From JBFWPF01 sp050250135 (lineage in GTDB: Bacteria; Chlamydiota; Chlamydiia; Chlamydiales; JAFEGQ01), in contig JBFWPF010000024.1 in NCBI GenBank assembly GCA_050250135.1, positions 1 through 32,450 on the forward strand: 32,450 nucleotides of DNA, written 5' to 3'. A model generated the notes under the pieces. That model searched no databases and was not told the origin of the DNA. It worked only from the letters and a program-made list of their open reading frames with translations. Of this stretch, positions 15,301-23,498 are shown in pieces. Each line of letters begins with the position of its first letter. The stretch's first letter is position 1. The position numbers and the translations under genes are program-made.

Positions 15301-16359
15301 CGCCTCGACCACCCGGTCGATCTCCTCCTCCTTAAGCTCATAAAAGAGGGGGAGGGTGAGCGTTTTCTCATAATAGGCCTCACAGCCGGGCAAGGGCTCC
15401 CTTTTGAGAACGGGTTGCCGGTAGAGGGGGATGTAGTGGATCTGCGTTCCGATTCCTGCCGCCTTGAGCTTTTCCATCGCCTCTTGCCGCTTTCCCTTAA
15501 AGTCATGCTGAAGGCAGCACAGGTGGTAGGAGGAATGGGGAGAGTGGGGCAAGAGTGATTCCAGCCGCTCTTTATAATAAGAGTAGAGCTCTCCGCGCCG
15601 CCTCACAATCTCATCGGTCCGCTTGAGCTGGCTCAAACCCAGCGCCGCCTGCATCTCGGTCATGTGGAAGTTGCCGGTGATCGCCTCTGCAGAGACAAGG
15701 TGGAGCCCCTCAGAATAGGTGATCCCATTGTTGCGGAAGGAGAGGAGGCGCTCCACATAGTGCGCGTGGTGGGTTACCACGACCCCCCCTTCGCCGGTCG
15801 TGATCGTCTTTGCGGGGTGAAAGCTAAACACCGTCATCGCCGCCAAGGGATCGGAGCCCACCCGCTTTCCCTCCGAATAGGAGGCCCCAAAAGCGTGACA
15901 GCCATCCTCGATGATCAGGTCGCTTTCGCCGAGAAGGGGCTCAGAGAGGGGTTTTAAGGGGAGGGGTGAACCGGCAAAGTGGACCGGCACGAGAACCGCT
16001 TTCCCTCGGCTCGACGGTTTGGGGGGGATGAAGTCGCCGTTTCCGGTGGATGGGTCCACATCGGCAAAGTCGACCCGCGCTCCCAAAAGGAGGGCCCCCG
16101 TCACCGTTCCAATAAAGGTGTTGGGCGAGGTGAGGACCCGATCAAAGGGGCCCACCTCGGCTGCATAGTAGGCGGCATGGAGGGCCGCTGTTCCGCTGCT
16201 AAAGGCGACAGCAAAGGGGGCGTCGCAGTAGGCCGCGACCCCCTTCTCAAAGGCCCGCACAGTGGGCCCTCGGGTCAAAATGGGCCCCCACAGGACGTCG
16301 GCGACCGCCTCTCGATCGGCCTCGGTGACCCAGGGTTTGGTGTAGGGGAGAAAGGGCAT
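15280..16359 (-). CDS. DegT/DnrJ/EryC1/StrS aminotransferase, PseC-like
   Basis: A 359-residue pyridoxal-phosphate enzyme that aminates a nucleotide-linked keto sugar. It shows SSGTAAL (54-60, phosphate binding), EDGCHAFGA with Asp152, and SFHPAKTITTGEGG with Lys184 as the Schiff-base lysine. The first residues (PFLPYTKPWVTEAD) and VDPSTGNGDF resemble PseC, the aminotransferase for pseudaminic-acid precursors. No other sugar-nucleotide genes are near, so the exact sugar is uncertain. The gene interrupts an order (CT274 then dnaA2) that is contiguous in Chlamydia. The ribosome site is weak. The 3' end overlaps the convergent TPR gene by 21 bp. Confidence 0.9.
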   Translation of the reverse strand: MPFLPYTKPWVTEADREAVADVLWGPILTRGPTVRAFEKGVAAYCDAPFAVAFSSGTAALHAAYYAAEVGPFDRVLTSPNTFIGTVTGALLLGARVDFADVDPSTGNGDFIPPKPSSRGKAVLVPVHFAGSPLPLKPLSEPLLGESDLIIEDGCHAFGASYSEGKRVGSDPLAAMTVFSFHPAKTITTGEGGVVVTHHAHYVERLLSFRNNGITYSEGLHLVSAEAITGNFHMTEMQAALGLSQLKRTDEIVRRRGELYSYYKERLESLLPHSPHSSYHLCCLQHDFKGKRQEAMEKLKAAGIGTQIHYIPLYRQPVLKREPLPGCEAYYEKTLTLPLFYELKEEEIDRVVEALRKAIA

Positions 16360-16788
16360 CCCGTAAGGATAGGGGAGGCTAGGTCGGTTGTCAATGGGTT
16401 GTGGATAGGTTGTCGATAACTTCGAGAATACGGAAAGGGAGGGCGAAAACTCCGTTCAGAAGAGGGTGTCGACGAGGCGACCCCCGTTCAGAACCCCTTT
16501 CCAGCCCCTTTTTTGTTGCTAACCCCCTTATCCCAAGCGGAGTTAAGTCGTAATATTAAAAATTTGTTAAGCGCAAGAGCCTGATTAGCAGGCGGTTGTG
16601 ATAGGTTATTATGAAAAAAATTTCCTTGTCTCCTCGGTCTGGTTTTCAGTGACTTAACGGGGGCGCGGAAAAAAAAGGGACAAAATGCTTGCGGAGTCGG
16701 AAAGGGGCGTGCTAAGGTCTGACACGAAAACCGGCTGAGAGCTGGCTGTGGAAAGATTGTTCACAACTTGTCAACGAGGCGAAACGGC
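16360..16788. promoter_or_regulatory. dnaA upstream region with DnaA-box-like sites and a candidate promoter
   Basis: This 429-bp gap has no gene. Two near-consensus DnaA boxes lie 2 bp apart on the minus strand: 16400-16408 (CTATCCACA) and 16411-16419 (TTATCGACA), each 8 of 9 to TTATCCACA. A weaker one (CTTTCCACA) is at 16747-16755, and an A/T-rich stretch lies at about 16545-16570. A possible dnaA promoter is TTGCGG (16689-16694), 18 bp, TAAGGT (16713-16718). It could serve dnaA autoregulation or be part of an origin. The sequence alone cannot decide. Confidence 0.5.
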
Positions 16789-18129
16789 ATGACGACCTGC
16801 ACCCAAAACACCACCTGGGCCGACTTTCTTGAGTTTGCGGAAGAGAGAACCTCTTCGGCTGCTTTTGAGAACTGGCTTGCCCCCATCCGTTGTGTGGAAG
16901 AGGGGGAGGAGGGGGTTGTCCTCGAGGTGCCCAATGTTTTTGTGCAGGAGTACCTGCTCGAGAACTACCGTGAGGACCTTTGTGCCTTTTTGCCTGTGGC
17001 CCCTTCAGGGGAGCCGCTGATCCGTTTTGTGATCGCCAAGCCCACCCCTCTGGTCCGCCCTCCCTCTGGGAAAATCGTTCCTGGGCAGATTCCTGGGGCC
17101 AAGCAACAGGTCCGCCTCAATCCCCAATACCGCTTTGAGACCTTTATTGAGGGGCCGGCCAACCAGTTTGTGAAGTCGGCGGCGATGGGAGTGGCGACCC
17201 GCCCTGGCCGCTCCTACAACCCCCTTTTCATTCACGGGGGTGTGGGGCTTGGGAAGACCCACCTGCTCCACAGCATCGGTCACTACGCCTTAGAGCACCA
17301 CAAGGAGCTCAAGGTCGAGTGCATCACCACAGAGGCCTTTATCAATGAACTCGTCGATGCCCTCCGCAACAAAACCATCGACAAGCTCAAGCGCTACTGG
17401 CGCAACCTCGACATCCTCCTCGTCGACGATATCCAGTTCCTCCAAAATCGGCCCAACTTTGAGGAGGAGTTTTGCAACACCTTTGAGGCGCTGATCCACC
17501 AGAGCAAGCAGGTGGTGATCACCAGTGATAAGCCCCCGAGTCAACTCAAGCTCTCCGAGCGCCTTGTGGCCCGGATGGAGTGGGGGCTGGTTGCGGGCGT
17601 CAACGTTCCCGACCTGGAGACCCGGGTCGCGATTCTGCTCCACAAAGCCGAGCGCAAGGGACTCGAAATCCCAAGTCGCGTCGCCTTTTTTATTGCGGAG
17701 CATATTTACAGCAACGTCCGCCAGCTCGAAGGGGCGGTCAACCGGCTAAGCCTTCAAACGCGCCTTTTGAGGCAGGAGATCACCGAGGAGCTAGTCGAAT
17801 CGACCCTCCGGGAGCTCCTTCAACGGGCTCCGAAGGAGAAGATTTCGGTTGAGGTGATCCTCAAGAGTGTGGCGACGATCTTTCAGGTGCCGGTCCGTGA
17901 CCTTAAGGGGCACTCCCGGACCAAAGAGATTGTGCTGCCGCGGCAGGTGGCGATGTACCTGGCGACCGAAATGGTCTCCGAGTCCCTACAGCTCCTCGGC
18001 CTCTCCTTTGGGGGGAGGACCCACTCGACGATTCTTCACGCGAGGGATAAGATAGAGAAAAAGCTGAAAGAAGATGAAAACCTCAGACGGCGGATCGACA
18101 TGGTCCGGCGCAGCCTGGAAATCGAGTGA
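16789..18129 (+). CDS. dnaA: Chromosomal replication initiator DnaA (chlamydial DnaA2 position)
   Basis: 446 residues from the ATG at 16789. A TTG at 16768 in frame would add seven residues, but chlamydial DnaA proteins begin near the chosen ATG. Domain I (1-75) includes WADFLEFAEERTSSAAFENWL. The AAA+ domain has Walker A GGVGLGKTH (150-158) and Walker B LLVDDIQFLQN (210-220). Domain IV carries the DnaA signature around GHSRTKEIVLPRQVAMYLA. DnaA binds TTATCCACA boxes and opens the origin. Chlamydiae carry two dnaA genes, and this one is in the CT275 (dnaA2) position. The stop overlaps a possible GTG of the bactofilin gene by 4 nt. Confidence 0.96.
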   Translation: MTTCTQNTTWADFLEFAEERTSSAAFENWLAPIRCVEEGEEGVVLEVPNVFVQEYLLENYREDLCAFLPVAPSGEPLIRFVIAKPTPLVRPPSGKIVPGQIPGAKQQVRLNPQYRFETFIEGPANQFVKSAAMGVATRPGRSYNPLFIHGGVGLGKTHLLHSIGHYALEHHKELKVECITTEAFINELVDALRNKTIDKLKRYWRNLDILLVDDIQFLQNRPNFEEEFCNTFEALIHQSKQVVITSDKPPSQLKLSERLVARMEWGLVAGVNVPDLETRVAILLHKAERKGLEIPSRVAFFIAEHIYSNVRQLEGAVNRLSLQTRLLRQEITEELVESTLRELLQRAPKEKISVEVILKSVATIFQVPVRDLKGHSRTKEIVLPRQVAMYLATEMVSESLQLLGLSFGGRTHSTILHARDKIEKKLKEDENLRRRIDMVRRSLEIE

Positions 18130-18137
18130 GGGACCCC

Positions 18138-18770
18138 ATGTTTAAGAAGAGAGGACCCTACGACCGGGAACCGACGACGCTCCTTGAACCCATGAGCCGA
18201 TCGCTGGATGACCGGGGGCCATCCGGGGGAGCTCAGGTGTCGGCCTACTCCCGCACTCAGGCCCCCCCCGAGAACCGTACCTATCCCCTCCGGGAGAAGG
18301 GGCCCAATGTCTCCCCCTACCGCACCCCTGCGCAGGCCTACCCGCGCCAGTATGAGGAGTCTCAGCCCTCGATCGCTGAGGAGGAGGGGGAGTTTTTCTC
18401 CAAGCCCTCCCATACCCCGACAAAGGTTGAGCTTGAGCAGCCCGAGGCGATCCTTGGCGAGTCGATCAAGGTCAAGGGGGAATTGGTCTTTGAGAAGTTC
18501 CTCCGGATCGATGGGGAGTTTGAGGGGGAATTGCTCTCGCAAGGGAAGCTCCACATCGGCCCTACCGGCACCGTCCGCTCGAACATCCACCTCCGTGAGG
18601 CGGTTGTGGAGGGGACCCTAGAGGGGAACATTGTGGTTCGCGATCGCCTTGAGCTGCGCGGCAACGCGAAGATTATCGGCGATATTCAGGCCCGCCTTCT
18701 CAGCATCGATGAGGGGGTCACTATCGAAGGACAGGTCCGTGTTGGCCCAATAGGAGGGGCAGAAAAATGA
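18138..18770 (+). CDS. bacA: Bactofilin
   Basis: A 210-residue polymer-forming cytoskeletal protein. The bactofilin beta-helix core spans about 104-205 (AILGESIKVKGEL, then FEGELLSQGKLHIGPTGTV, VEGTLEGNIVVRDRLELRG, then IEGQVRVGP), with the glycine-spaced repeats of the family. About 100 disordered residues rich in Pro, Ser and Arg precede it, a longer N-terminal tail than usual. The ATG at 18138 has GAGGG five bases upstream. A GTG at 18126, overlapping the dnaA stop as GTGA, would add four residues and remains possible. C. trachomatis CT276, in this position, is the bactofilin BacA, which affects cell size and membrane shape. Confidence 0.92.
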   Translation: MFKKRGPYDREPTTLLEPMSRSLDDRGPSGGAQVSAYSRTQAPPENRTYPLREKGPNVSPYRTPAQAYPRQYEESQPSIAEEEGEFFSKPSHTPTKVELEQPEAILGESIKVKGELVFEKFLRIDGEFEGELLSQGKLHIGPTGTVRSNIHLREAVVEGTLEGNIVVRDRLELRGNAKIIGDIQARLLSIDEGVTIEGQVRVGPIGGAEK

Positions 18771-19690
18771 GAGGCCTAATTTTAGCTCTAGTCGGTTTTG
18801 CATCCCCACTCTTGGCAAGAGGGGGTGAAGTGGGCGTAGAGGCCCTCCTGTGGCGACCGAGTCGCTCCGACTTTGGCTACGTTCTGTCGTGCGATGCCAA
18901 TGGGAAGGGGACAGAGATCTACGATGAGCCTGAGCTCGACCCGGGCGTCCGGGTCTTTTTGAGCTACTGCTGCCAAAGCGGCTTCAGGGGGCGCCTCGCC
19001 TATACCTACTTCGAGACCTCCTTTTCCTCGAGGAGGACCGGGACGATAGATTTCCCCATTCTTCAGCCGGTGTTTGCCTCCGTCTTTGGCACACCCCTCT
19101 CCCTAGCCACCGCCAAAATTCGGGACCGGTTTCAGACCGTCGATGCCGATGTCTGGGGCCCCCTCTACTGCGGCTGCCGCTGGAGCCTTGAGGCCTTCGG
19201 CGGCGCCCGTTGGGTGGAACTTAGGATGCGGGAGCGCTACCACTACGAGGAGATAGCGGGGCAGATTTTCGATGTGATCCAAAATAGCTGGTTTTGTGGC
19301 GCGGGTCCTCGCATCGGCCTCCACACCACCTTTACCCCCTGGGCCCGCTGTCCCTCCCTCTACCTCGACGGGGTGATCGCCACAAGCGCGATCATCGCCA
19401 ACCGGAGCAACTACTATAATGGAGAGCTCAACTTCTTCTTTTCGGGAGATTCTCAGCTCGCCCGCCCCTCCTCGACCCAGATTGTTCCCGCTTTTGACAT
19501 CCGGGTCGGGACCCACTACACCCTCTGCTGTGGCTGTTGCCGGTGGATCCTTAGTGTCGCCTATGAGCTCCAGTGGTACCAGAATGCCCGAGAGCGGCTG
19601 GAGAATGCCTTCAACGTGGGTTACCCCTCCTCTGAAGTCCGCGGAGTTGGCTACGGCGGCCTCAACTTTGGCCTCACCGTAGGCTATTAA
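18767..19690 (+). CDS. Cysteine-rich outer-membrane beta-barrel, Lpg1974/MOMP-like
   Basis: 307 residues. A short N-terminal signal (about 1-19, LILALVGFASPLLARGG) is followed by alternating amphipathic strands, and the chain ends in aromatic residues (GLTVGY), as outer-membrane barrels do. The pattern resembles the Legionella major outer-membrane protein (Lpg1974) family, which is expanded in environmental chlamydiae. Eleven cysteines, several in clusters (SYCCQ, YCGCRW, LCCGCCRW), suggest disulfide cross-linking of the outer membrane as in the chlamydial complex. The start overlaps the bactofilin stop by 4 nt (ATGA). A porin or structural role is likely. The family assignment is from overall pattern, not a diagnostic motif. 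Confidence 0.75.
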   Translation: MRGLILALVGFASPLLARGGEVGVEALLWRPSRSDFGYVLSCDANGKGTEIYDEPELDPGVRVFLSYCCQSGFRGRLAYTYFETSFSSRRTGTIDFPILQPVFASVFGTPLSLATAKIRDRFQTVDADVWGPLYCGCRWSLEAFGGARWVELRMRERYHYEEIAGQIFDVIQNSWFCGAGPRIGLHTTFTPWARCPSLYLDGVIATSAIIANRSNYYNGELNFFFSGDSQLARPSSTQIVPAFDIRVGTHYTLCCGCCRWILSVAYELQWYQNARERLENAFNVGYPSSEVRGVGYGGLNFGLTVGY

Positions 19691-19708
19691 TGTAGCGTTT
19701 ACTATACT

Positions 19709-19734
19709 CATCCCAAGCCTGGAGGTTTGGGATG
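19709..19734 (+). promoter_or_regulatory. Hairpin enclosing the ribosome site and start codon of the beta-propeller gene
   Basis: CATCCCAAGCC (19709-19719) pairs with GGTTTGGGATG (19724-19734) in an 11-bp stem with one G-U pair and a TGGA loop. The Shine-Dalgarno GGAGG (19721-19725) is partly in the loop, and the start ATG (19732-19734) forms the base of the stem. A TATACT at 19703-19708 could be a -10 box. Transcripts starting from it would lack part of the 5' arm, so only longer transcripts from upstream would fold. Confidence 0.6.
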
Positions 19735-20865
19735 AATAAGTTCTGGTTGCTAGTGCTAGCGTGGGCCCCTTGCCTATGGGGGACAACAACTGACGGTACC
19801 ATGTGGGGAGGGACGATTGGCCGCTCGGGTGACTACCCGACAGCCGGTGTTCCCACAGCTCCCAATCTCCTCTGGTCCACCCTTCTCGATGGCCCCATTG
19901 CGACAACACCCGCCCCTGCTCCCACCCGGGTCTATGTCGCCACTACGCGCGGGACCTTCTATGCTCTCGATCGGACTACCGGTCTGGTGGTTTGGAAAAG
20001 AGCTCTCAGACCCCCCACCTACGGCTCGCCTGCCGTCGATGTGGCCTCAGACCGGGTCTTTGTCTCCGATGGGAGGGGACTCCATGCCTTTGTCGCCTCA
20101 ACGGGGGCTGAGCTCTTCTTCTCGCCCGCTGCGGGACCGGTCCTCTCCTCAGCCGGCGAGAATGCTAGCATCGTATTTGTCGGCGTAAACGCCGGCGTGT
20201 TGAAAGCAGAGATGGGGGCCGATGGGTCCCCGGTATGGGAGTCAGATCTCCTCGCTCCCGTCACCGCCTCGGCCTCTATTGATCCGGTTAACAGCCTCGT
20301 CTACACGGCCACCCATGAGGGTAAAATGGTGGCCGCGAGATTGGCGGATGGGGTTGTTGCGTGGGAGAAAGAAGTGCCTGGAACCCGGGTTCAGTTTCGG
20401 AGGGTTCCGATCGATACCACGCCTGCCTTTGATGGAGCTGTCCTAGTGGCCGTCAATGGGGTAGGGGAGCTCGTGCGAATCGTTCCCACAACAGGAGACC
20501 TCGTCTGGTCGGTCCCTTCCGAGTGCTTGTATGGCGTCTCTCCCACCCTCGCCCACAGTAACGTCTACGCCGTGTTGGCAGGGGCCACCCTCATGGCCCT
20601 CGACCCGACCGATGGGAGTGAGGTATGGCGTTATGTCGCAGATGCCAACTTAGCGGCCCGCTCAGTGGCCAACACCGATGGGTTGACCGATTCGGTCTAT
20701 ATCGCCGATGTCTTGGGCTGCCTCTATGCCCTTGACCCGACCGACGGGAGTGAGCGGTGGCGCTATGAGACCCATGGGGGCTTCTACAGCGATGTTGCGG
20801 TCAGCGAAGGGGTGGTCTTTGCCGGAACGCTGGGCGGCATGCTTTTCGCCCTAGAGGAACCCTAG
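19732..20865 (+). CDS. Secreted PQQ-type beta-propeller protein (BamB-like)
   Basis: 377 residues. A signal peptide (about 1-17, cleavage near LWG-TT) leads into repeated PQQ/quinoprotein-type blades. The clearest repeats are FYALDRTTGLVVWKR, LMALDPTDGSEVWRY and LYALDPTDGSERWRY, each with the A-x-D-x-x-[TD]-G-x-x-x-W core. About seven blades are expected from the length. No lipobox is present, so it is probably soluble in the periplasm or exported. It may be a scaffold like BamB or a dehydrogenase-like sensor. No quinone-enzyme active site can be assigned. Its start codon lies in a hairpin. It follows the outer-membrane protein by 41 bp and overlaps the convergent nuclease-like gene by 15 bp. 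Confidence 0.85.
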   Translation: MNKFWLLVLAWAPCLWGTTTDGTMWGGTIGRSGDYPTAGVPTAPNLLWSTLLDGPIATTPAPAPTRVYVATTRGTFYALDRTTGLVVWKRALRPPTYGSPAVDVASDRVFVSDGRGLHAFVASTGAELFFSPAAGPVLSSAGENASIVFVGVNAGVLKAEMGADGSPVWESDLLAPVTASASIDPVNSLVYTATHEGKMVAARLADGVVAWEKEVPGTRVQFRRVPIDTTPAFDGAVLVAVNGVGELVRIVPTTGDLVWSVPSECLYGVSPTLAHSNVYAVLAGATLMALDPTDGSEVWRYVADANLAARSVANTDGLTDSVYIADVLGCLYALDPTDGSERWRYETHGGFYSDVAVSEGVVFAGTLGGMLFALEEP

Positions 20866-21606
20866 TGTTCCGGTTACCGGAAGGTGATCGGAGGGCTCCC
20901 CCGCCCGGGGCAGCGCCGCCATCTCTCTAACCTCGGTCGATGGGTGGTGAACCGCCCCCATCGTTTTGGCCGTGTAGCAAATATAGTCGACCGTTTCGGC
21001 AAACCCCTCGATGCTGCAAGTGACCTGCTCGGCCCCCTCACTCGTGTAGCGAAAACCGGCCTCCCTTAGTGCCCGAATACCCCCACTGCTCGGCACGATA
21101 TTGAAGTCGCCGCAGAGGATCCACCGCTCGATCCCACTCGGCCCCACCACCTCCCGCAGGAGCTCCTCGATTTCGACCTGGGCGATCTCCCCAACCTCGT
21201 CGAAGCAGAGGTGGGTGTTGATCACGCCGATCTCTATCCCCTCTATCTCAAAGTGGGCGATCTGAGCGGGGCGCCACCGCCCCTCTCCCGAGCCACTCCG
21301 TTCAAAGTAGAGGGAGTTGTGGTGGAGCAGTTTTAGCTTCCCGCGCCGATACAAAATCAGCAGGCTTTGCGGCCCTTTCTGGGGGGCTAGGTAGAGCCTC
21401 TCATACTGGGTAAGCCTCTTGAGGTGGTCACAAAATCCTGGCGAGACCTCTTGGAGGCAGAAGAGGTCGGAATCGAGTGAAGAGATTTTCTCAGTCAGCG
21501 CCTCTTTTCGGTTGGCCCACTGGAGTATTTCTGGGTCAATAGTGGGATAGCGGGCCTGGAAGGCGTAGTTTTTGCAGAGGATATTGTAGGTCGTTACGGT
21601 GAACAT
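20851..21606 (-). CDS. Endonuclease/exonuclease/phosphatase (EEP) family protein
   Basis: 251 residues with the metal-dependent phosphoesterase fold shared by exonuclease III, DNase I, sphingomyelinases and inositol phosphatases. Visible active-site elements are Asn8 (TYNIL), Glu53 (LQEVS), His131 (INTHLC), Asp166 and Asn168 (GDFN) and the terminal SDH (238-240). The pattern is closest to CCR4- or phosphatase-type members. No signal peptide or DNA-binding insertion is evident, so the substrate (nucleic acid, phospholipid or inositol phosphate) is open. It could act in the cell or be a secreted effector. It is a single gene, convergent with the propeller gene. Confidence 0.88.
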   Translation of the reverse strand: MFTVTTYNILCKNYAFQARYPTIDPEILQWANRKEALTEKISSLDSDLFCLQEVSPGFCDHLKRLTQYERLYLAPQKGPQSLLILYRRGKLKLLHHNSLYFERSGSGEGRWRPAQIAHFEIEGIEIGVINTHLCFDEVGEIAQVEIEELLREVVGPSGIERWILCGDFNIVPSSGGIRALREAGFRYTSEGAEQVTCSIEGFAETVDYICYTAKTMGAVHHPSTEVREMAALPRAGEPSDHLPVTGTLGFL

Positions 21607-21875
21607 AGCCTTGAGATATAGCCCATCAAAGATGTGAATTCTCCTCTATCAGCGGCCCTCAGCGCCTCAATATATTTTCGACGCTCTCGCCCTATGGATG
21701 CAAGGTCTTGCGGCCATTTTGATGCGGATGTCCCTATCTAGATCAGTCGAACCATAAGCCATTAACAATCAATTATATATAAATAATACATTAATAAGAT
21801 TAATTAATATTATCGCAATAAAAACAATACACTAATTTGTTATCATTATTAATATAAATAAAGGTAAATATATAT
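21607..21875. other. Intergenic region, strongly AT-rich in its second half
   Basis: No gene is visible. From about 21760 to 21875 the DNA is almost all A and T, in sharp contrast with the GC-rich surroundings. A TTAACA (21762-21767), 16 bp, TAATAC (21784-21789) promoter for the downstream kinase-like gene is possible but weak evidence in such a sequence. AT-rich leaders often mark recently acquired or silenced genes. Confidence 0.5.
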
Positions 21876-22904
21876 ATGTCTGAGTTGATTATTGTTTCTG
21901 AGGCGAAAGCTCCCGTATGGCAGGTGGCAGAGGATCACTTTGTTACCCACACAGGGGAGAAGGTGATCACCAGCTCCGAAAAGATTGGGGGCGGGCAAAA
22001 GAAGAACTCACCCAAGCAGTGCTTCAAGGCGACTCTGATGGGCGAGGAAGTGGCCCTCTTAATTTCATCTAATGTAGCCGAGGGGCTCGACGAGATAGAG
22101 CGTACCCAGAGGGCTCAAGGGAAATATGTCGGGATTCCCCCTCTCCTCTACGGGACCTTTCCGATAGGGGAAAAGGAGCACCTGGCCCAAGTTCAACCCC
22201 TTTGCACTCGGCCTGAAGATAGGCTGAAAGGGGAGGACTATCCCCTTATGGAGCGGGTGGGCCACCTGATCCACCTCTTTAAGGGGCTAGGGGAGCTCAA
22301 GGAGAGAAAATTGACCCACTGCGACCTGCGCCTCGATAACACCCTGATTACCCCGAAGGGGAGGCTCAGGATTATCGACCTCGAATTCCTCAGCGAAGAG
22401 CAAAGACTTGTGAACACGACTAAGACGAGGGGCTGGAAGGGGGACGCGGCCATTGTTCCACCTGAGATTCAGGTTTGGAATGAAAGGAGCTTGGAGAAAG
22501 ATATCAACCGAATGGTCCACCACTTGAGGGAGCCCCAATCGCCCCAGACCGACCTCTTTGCGGCGGGTCTGATGGCCGAGAAGTTGATTGAGGGCTACAC
22601 CCCGACCTCTTCGAAAGAGCACTTTATGCTGGAATCGCTGCACGCTTTTGTTCAGGATGTGAAGGGGCACTGGCGGACTAAATCGCCCGAGGAGGGTGTA
22701 AAGGATCTCAAAGCAATCCGCGACGGGACCTACAAGCCCTCCGAAGAGAGTTCGAGTAAGGAGGAGATAGGCGCTTCTGGGTCGCAGAGCAGGATTTCCA
22801 ACATTCTATCGACGGAGTCGGGAGTGACTCAATATACCGATGAGCTCCCTGATGAGGTCTCTGAGGAGGAGTACGAGAAGAACCCTTACATTGTATATGA
22901 GTAG
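21876..22904 (+). CDS. Atypical protein kinase-like protein, possible pseudokinase or effector
   Basis: 342 residues with a divergent eukaryotic-type kinase fold. The catalytic loop is HCDLRLDN (148-155, compare HRDxKxxN), the metal motif is IDLE (167-170, compare DFG), the activation segment ends in PPE (195-197) and TDLFAAG (225-231) replaces the DxWxxG helix. The usual ATP-anchoring lysine of VAIK is not visible: the aligned segment reads VALL (59-62). The N-terminus has IGGGQKKN in the glycine-loop position. The C-terminal 60 residues are acidic, serine-rich and probably disordered. ATP binding without the lysine is doubtful, though some kinases compensate. Isolation, the AT-rich upstream region and eukaryote-like folding suggest a secreted host-directed protein. 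That is inference. Confidence 0.75.
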   Translation: MSELIIVSEAKAPVWQVAEDHFVTHTGEKVITSSEKIGGGQKKNSPKQCFKATLMGEEVALLISSNVAEGLDEIERTQRAQGKYVGIPPLLYGTFPIGEKEHLAQVQPLCTRPEDRLKGEDYPLMERVGHLIHLFKGLGELKERKLTHCDLRLDNTLITPKGRLRIIDLEFLSEEQRLVNTTKTRGWKGDAAIVPPEIQVWNERSLEKDINRMVHHLREPQSPQTDLFAAGLMAEKLIEGYTPTSSKEHFMLESLHAFVQDVKGHWRTKSPEEGVKDLKAIRDGTYKPSEESSSKEEIGASGSQSRISNILSTESGVTQYTDELPDEVSEEEYEKNPYIVYE

Positions 22905-22913
22905 GCATAGTCT

Positions 22914-23498
22914 CTAGCCCTCTCGATCCGCGTCAGGGTCGCAGAGGGCAATCCCATATAATCTTTCGGGCTTTGCGCTTTGCAGGAGCCCTTCCCATTC
23001 CTCGGTATGGCTAGGCCACCTCTCGGCAACAAGGAGGAGGGTTTGGCGGGCGAGAGCCTTGCGCCGCGTCAGGCGGGCATGGCCTCGGCCGATCGGCTTT
23101 AGAGCGACTACTAGCGGTCTCTTCAGCAGATTTGCCAGAGCGCGGGCAAGGTGGGGAGGCGCTGTGCTCGGGGCAGGGACGATCAGGGTAGGGGTGGGGA
23201 ATTTGAGGGCAGCGAGGTGGAGGGCGAGGTAGGCGGCGCACCCTTTGGCAAGGTGGGGCTGGTAGGGGAGGGCACCGATCAGGCTCCGGATAGGGCCATA
23301 ATCAGGAAAGGAGAAGGCCCTTCGGGCAAAGAGGGAGTCTCGGCACCGCTTGCAGGGGCGCTCGGCAAAGCAGCGCCAGCACCGGTTTTGAGTGGGGAGG
23401 GGGGTGAGGAGGCCCTGGCAGTCGGGGCAAAGGTGGTGGCGCCTTATCGGCTGGTGGCAGTGGAGGCACTCGCGGGGGAACAAGAGGCTGAGGATCAT
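22914..23498 (-). CDS. ComF family protein, degenerate phosphoribosyltransferase
   Basis: 194 residues of the ComF type, proteins linked to DNA uptake. The N-terminal zinc finger has four CxxC-like pairs (Cys11/14, 24/27, 40/43, 49/52). The phosphoribosyltransferase-like part follows (VPAPST, then LKPIGRGHARLTRRKALA). The PRPP-binding loop, normally DDVxTTG after a hydrophobic strand, is absent: after TLLLVAERW the chain runs into unrelated sequence and ends about 40 residues early. It should therefore not bind PRPP, and may be decaying or have only a binding role. The start overlaps the stop of the giant AsmA-like gene by 4 nt (ATGA). No other competence genes are in the window. Confidence 0.8.
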   Translation of the reverse strand: MILSLLFPRECLHCHQPIRRHHLCPDCQGLLTPLPTQNRCWRCFAERPCKRCRDSLFARRAFSFPDYGPIRSLIGALPYQPHLAKGCAAYLALHLAALKFPTPTLIVPAPSTAPPHLARALANLLKRPLVVALKPIGRGHARLTRRKALARQTLLLVAERWPSHTEEWEGLLQSAKPERLYGIALCDPDADREG

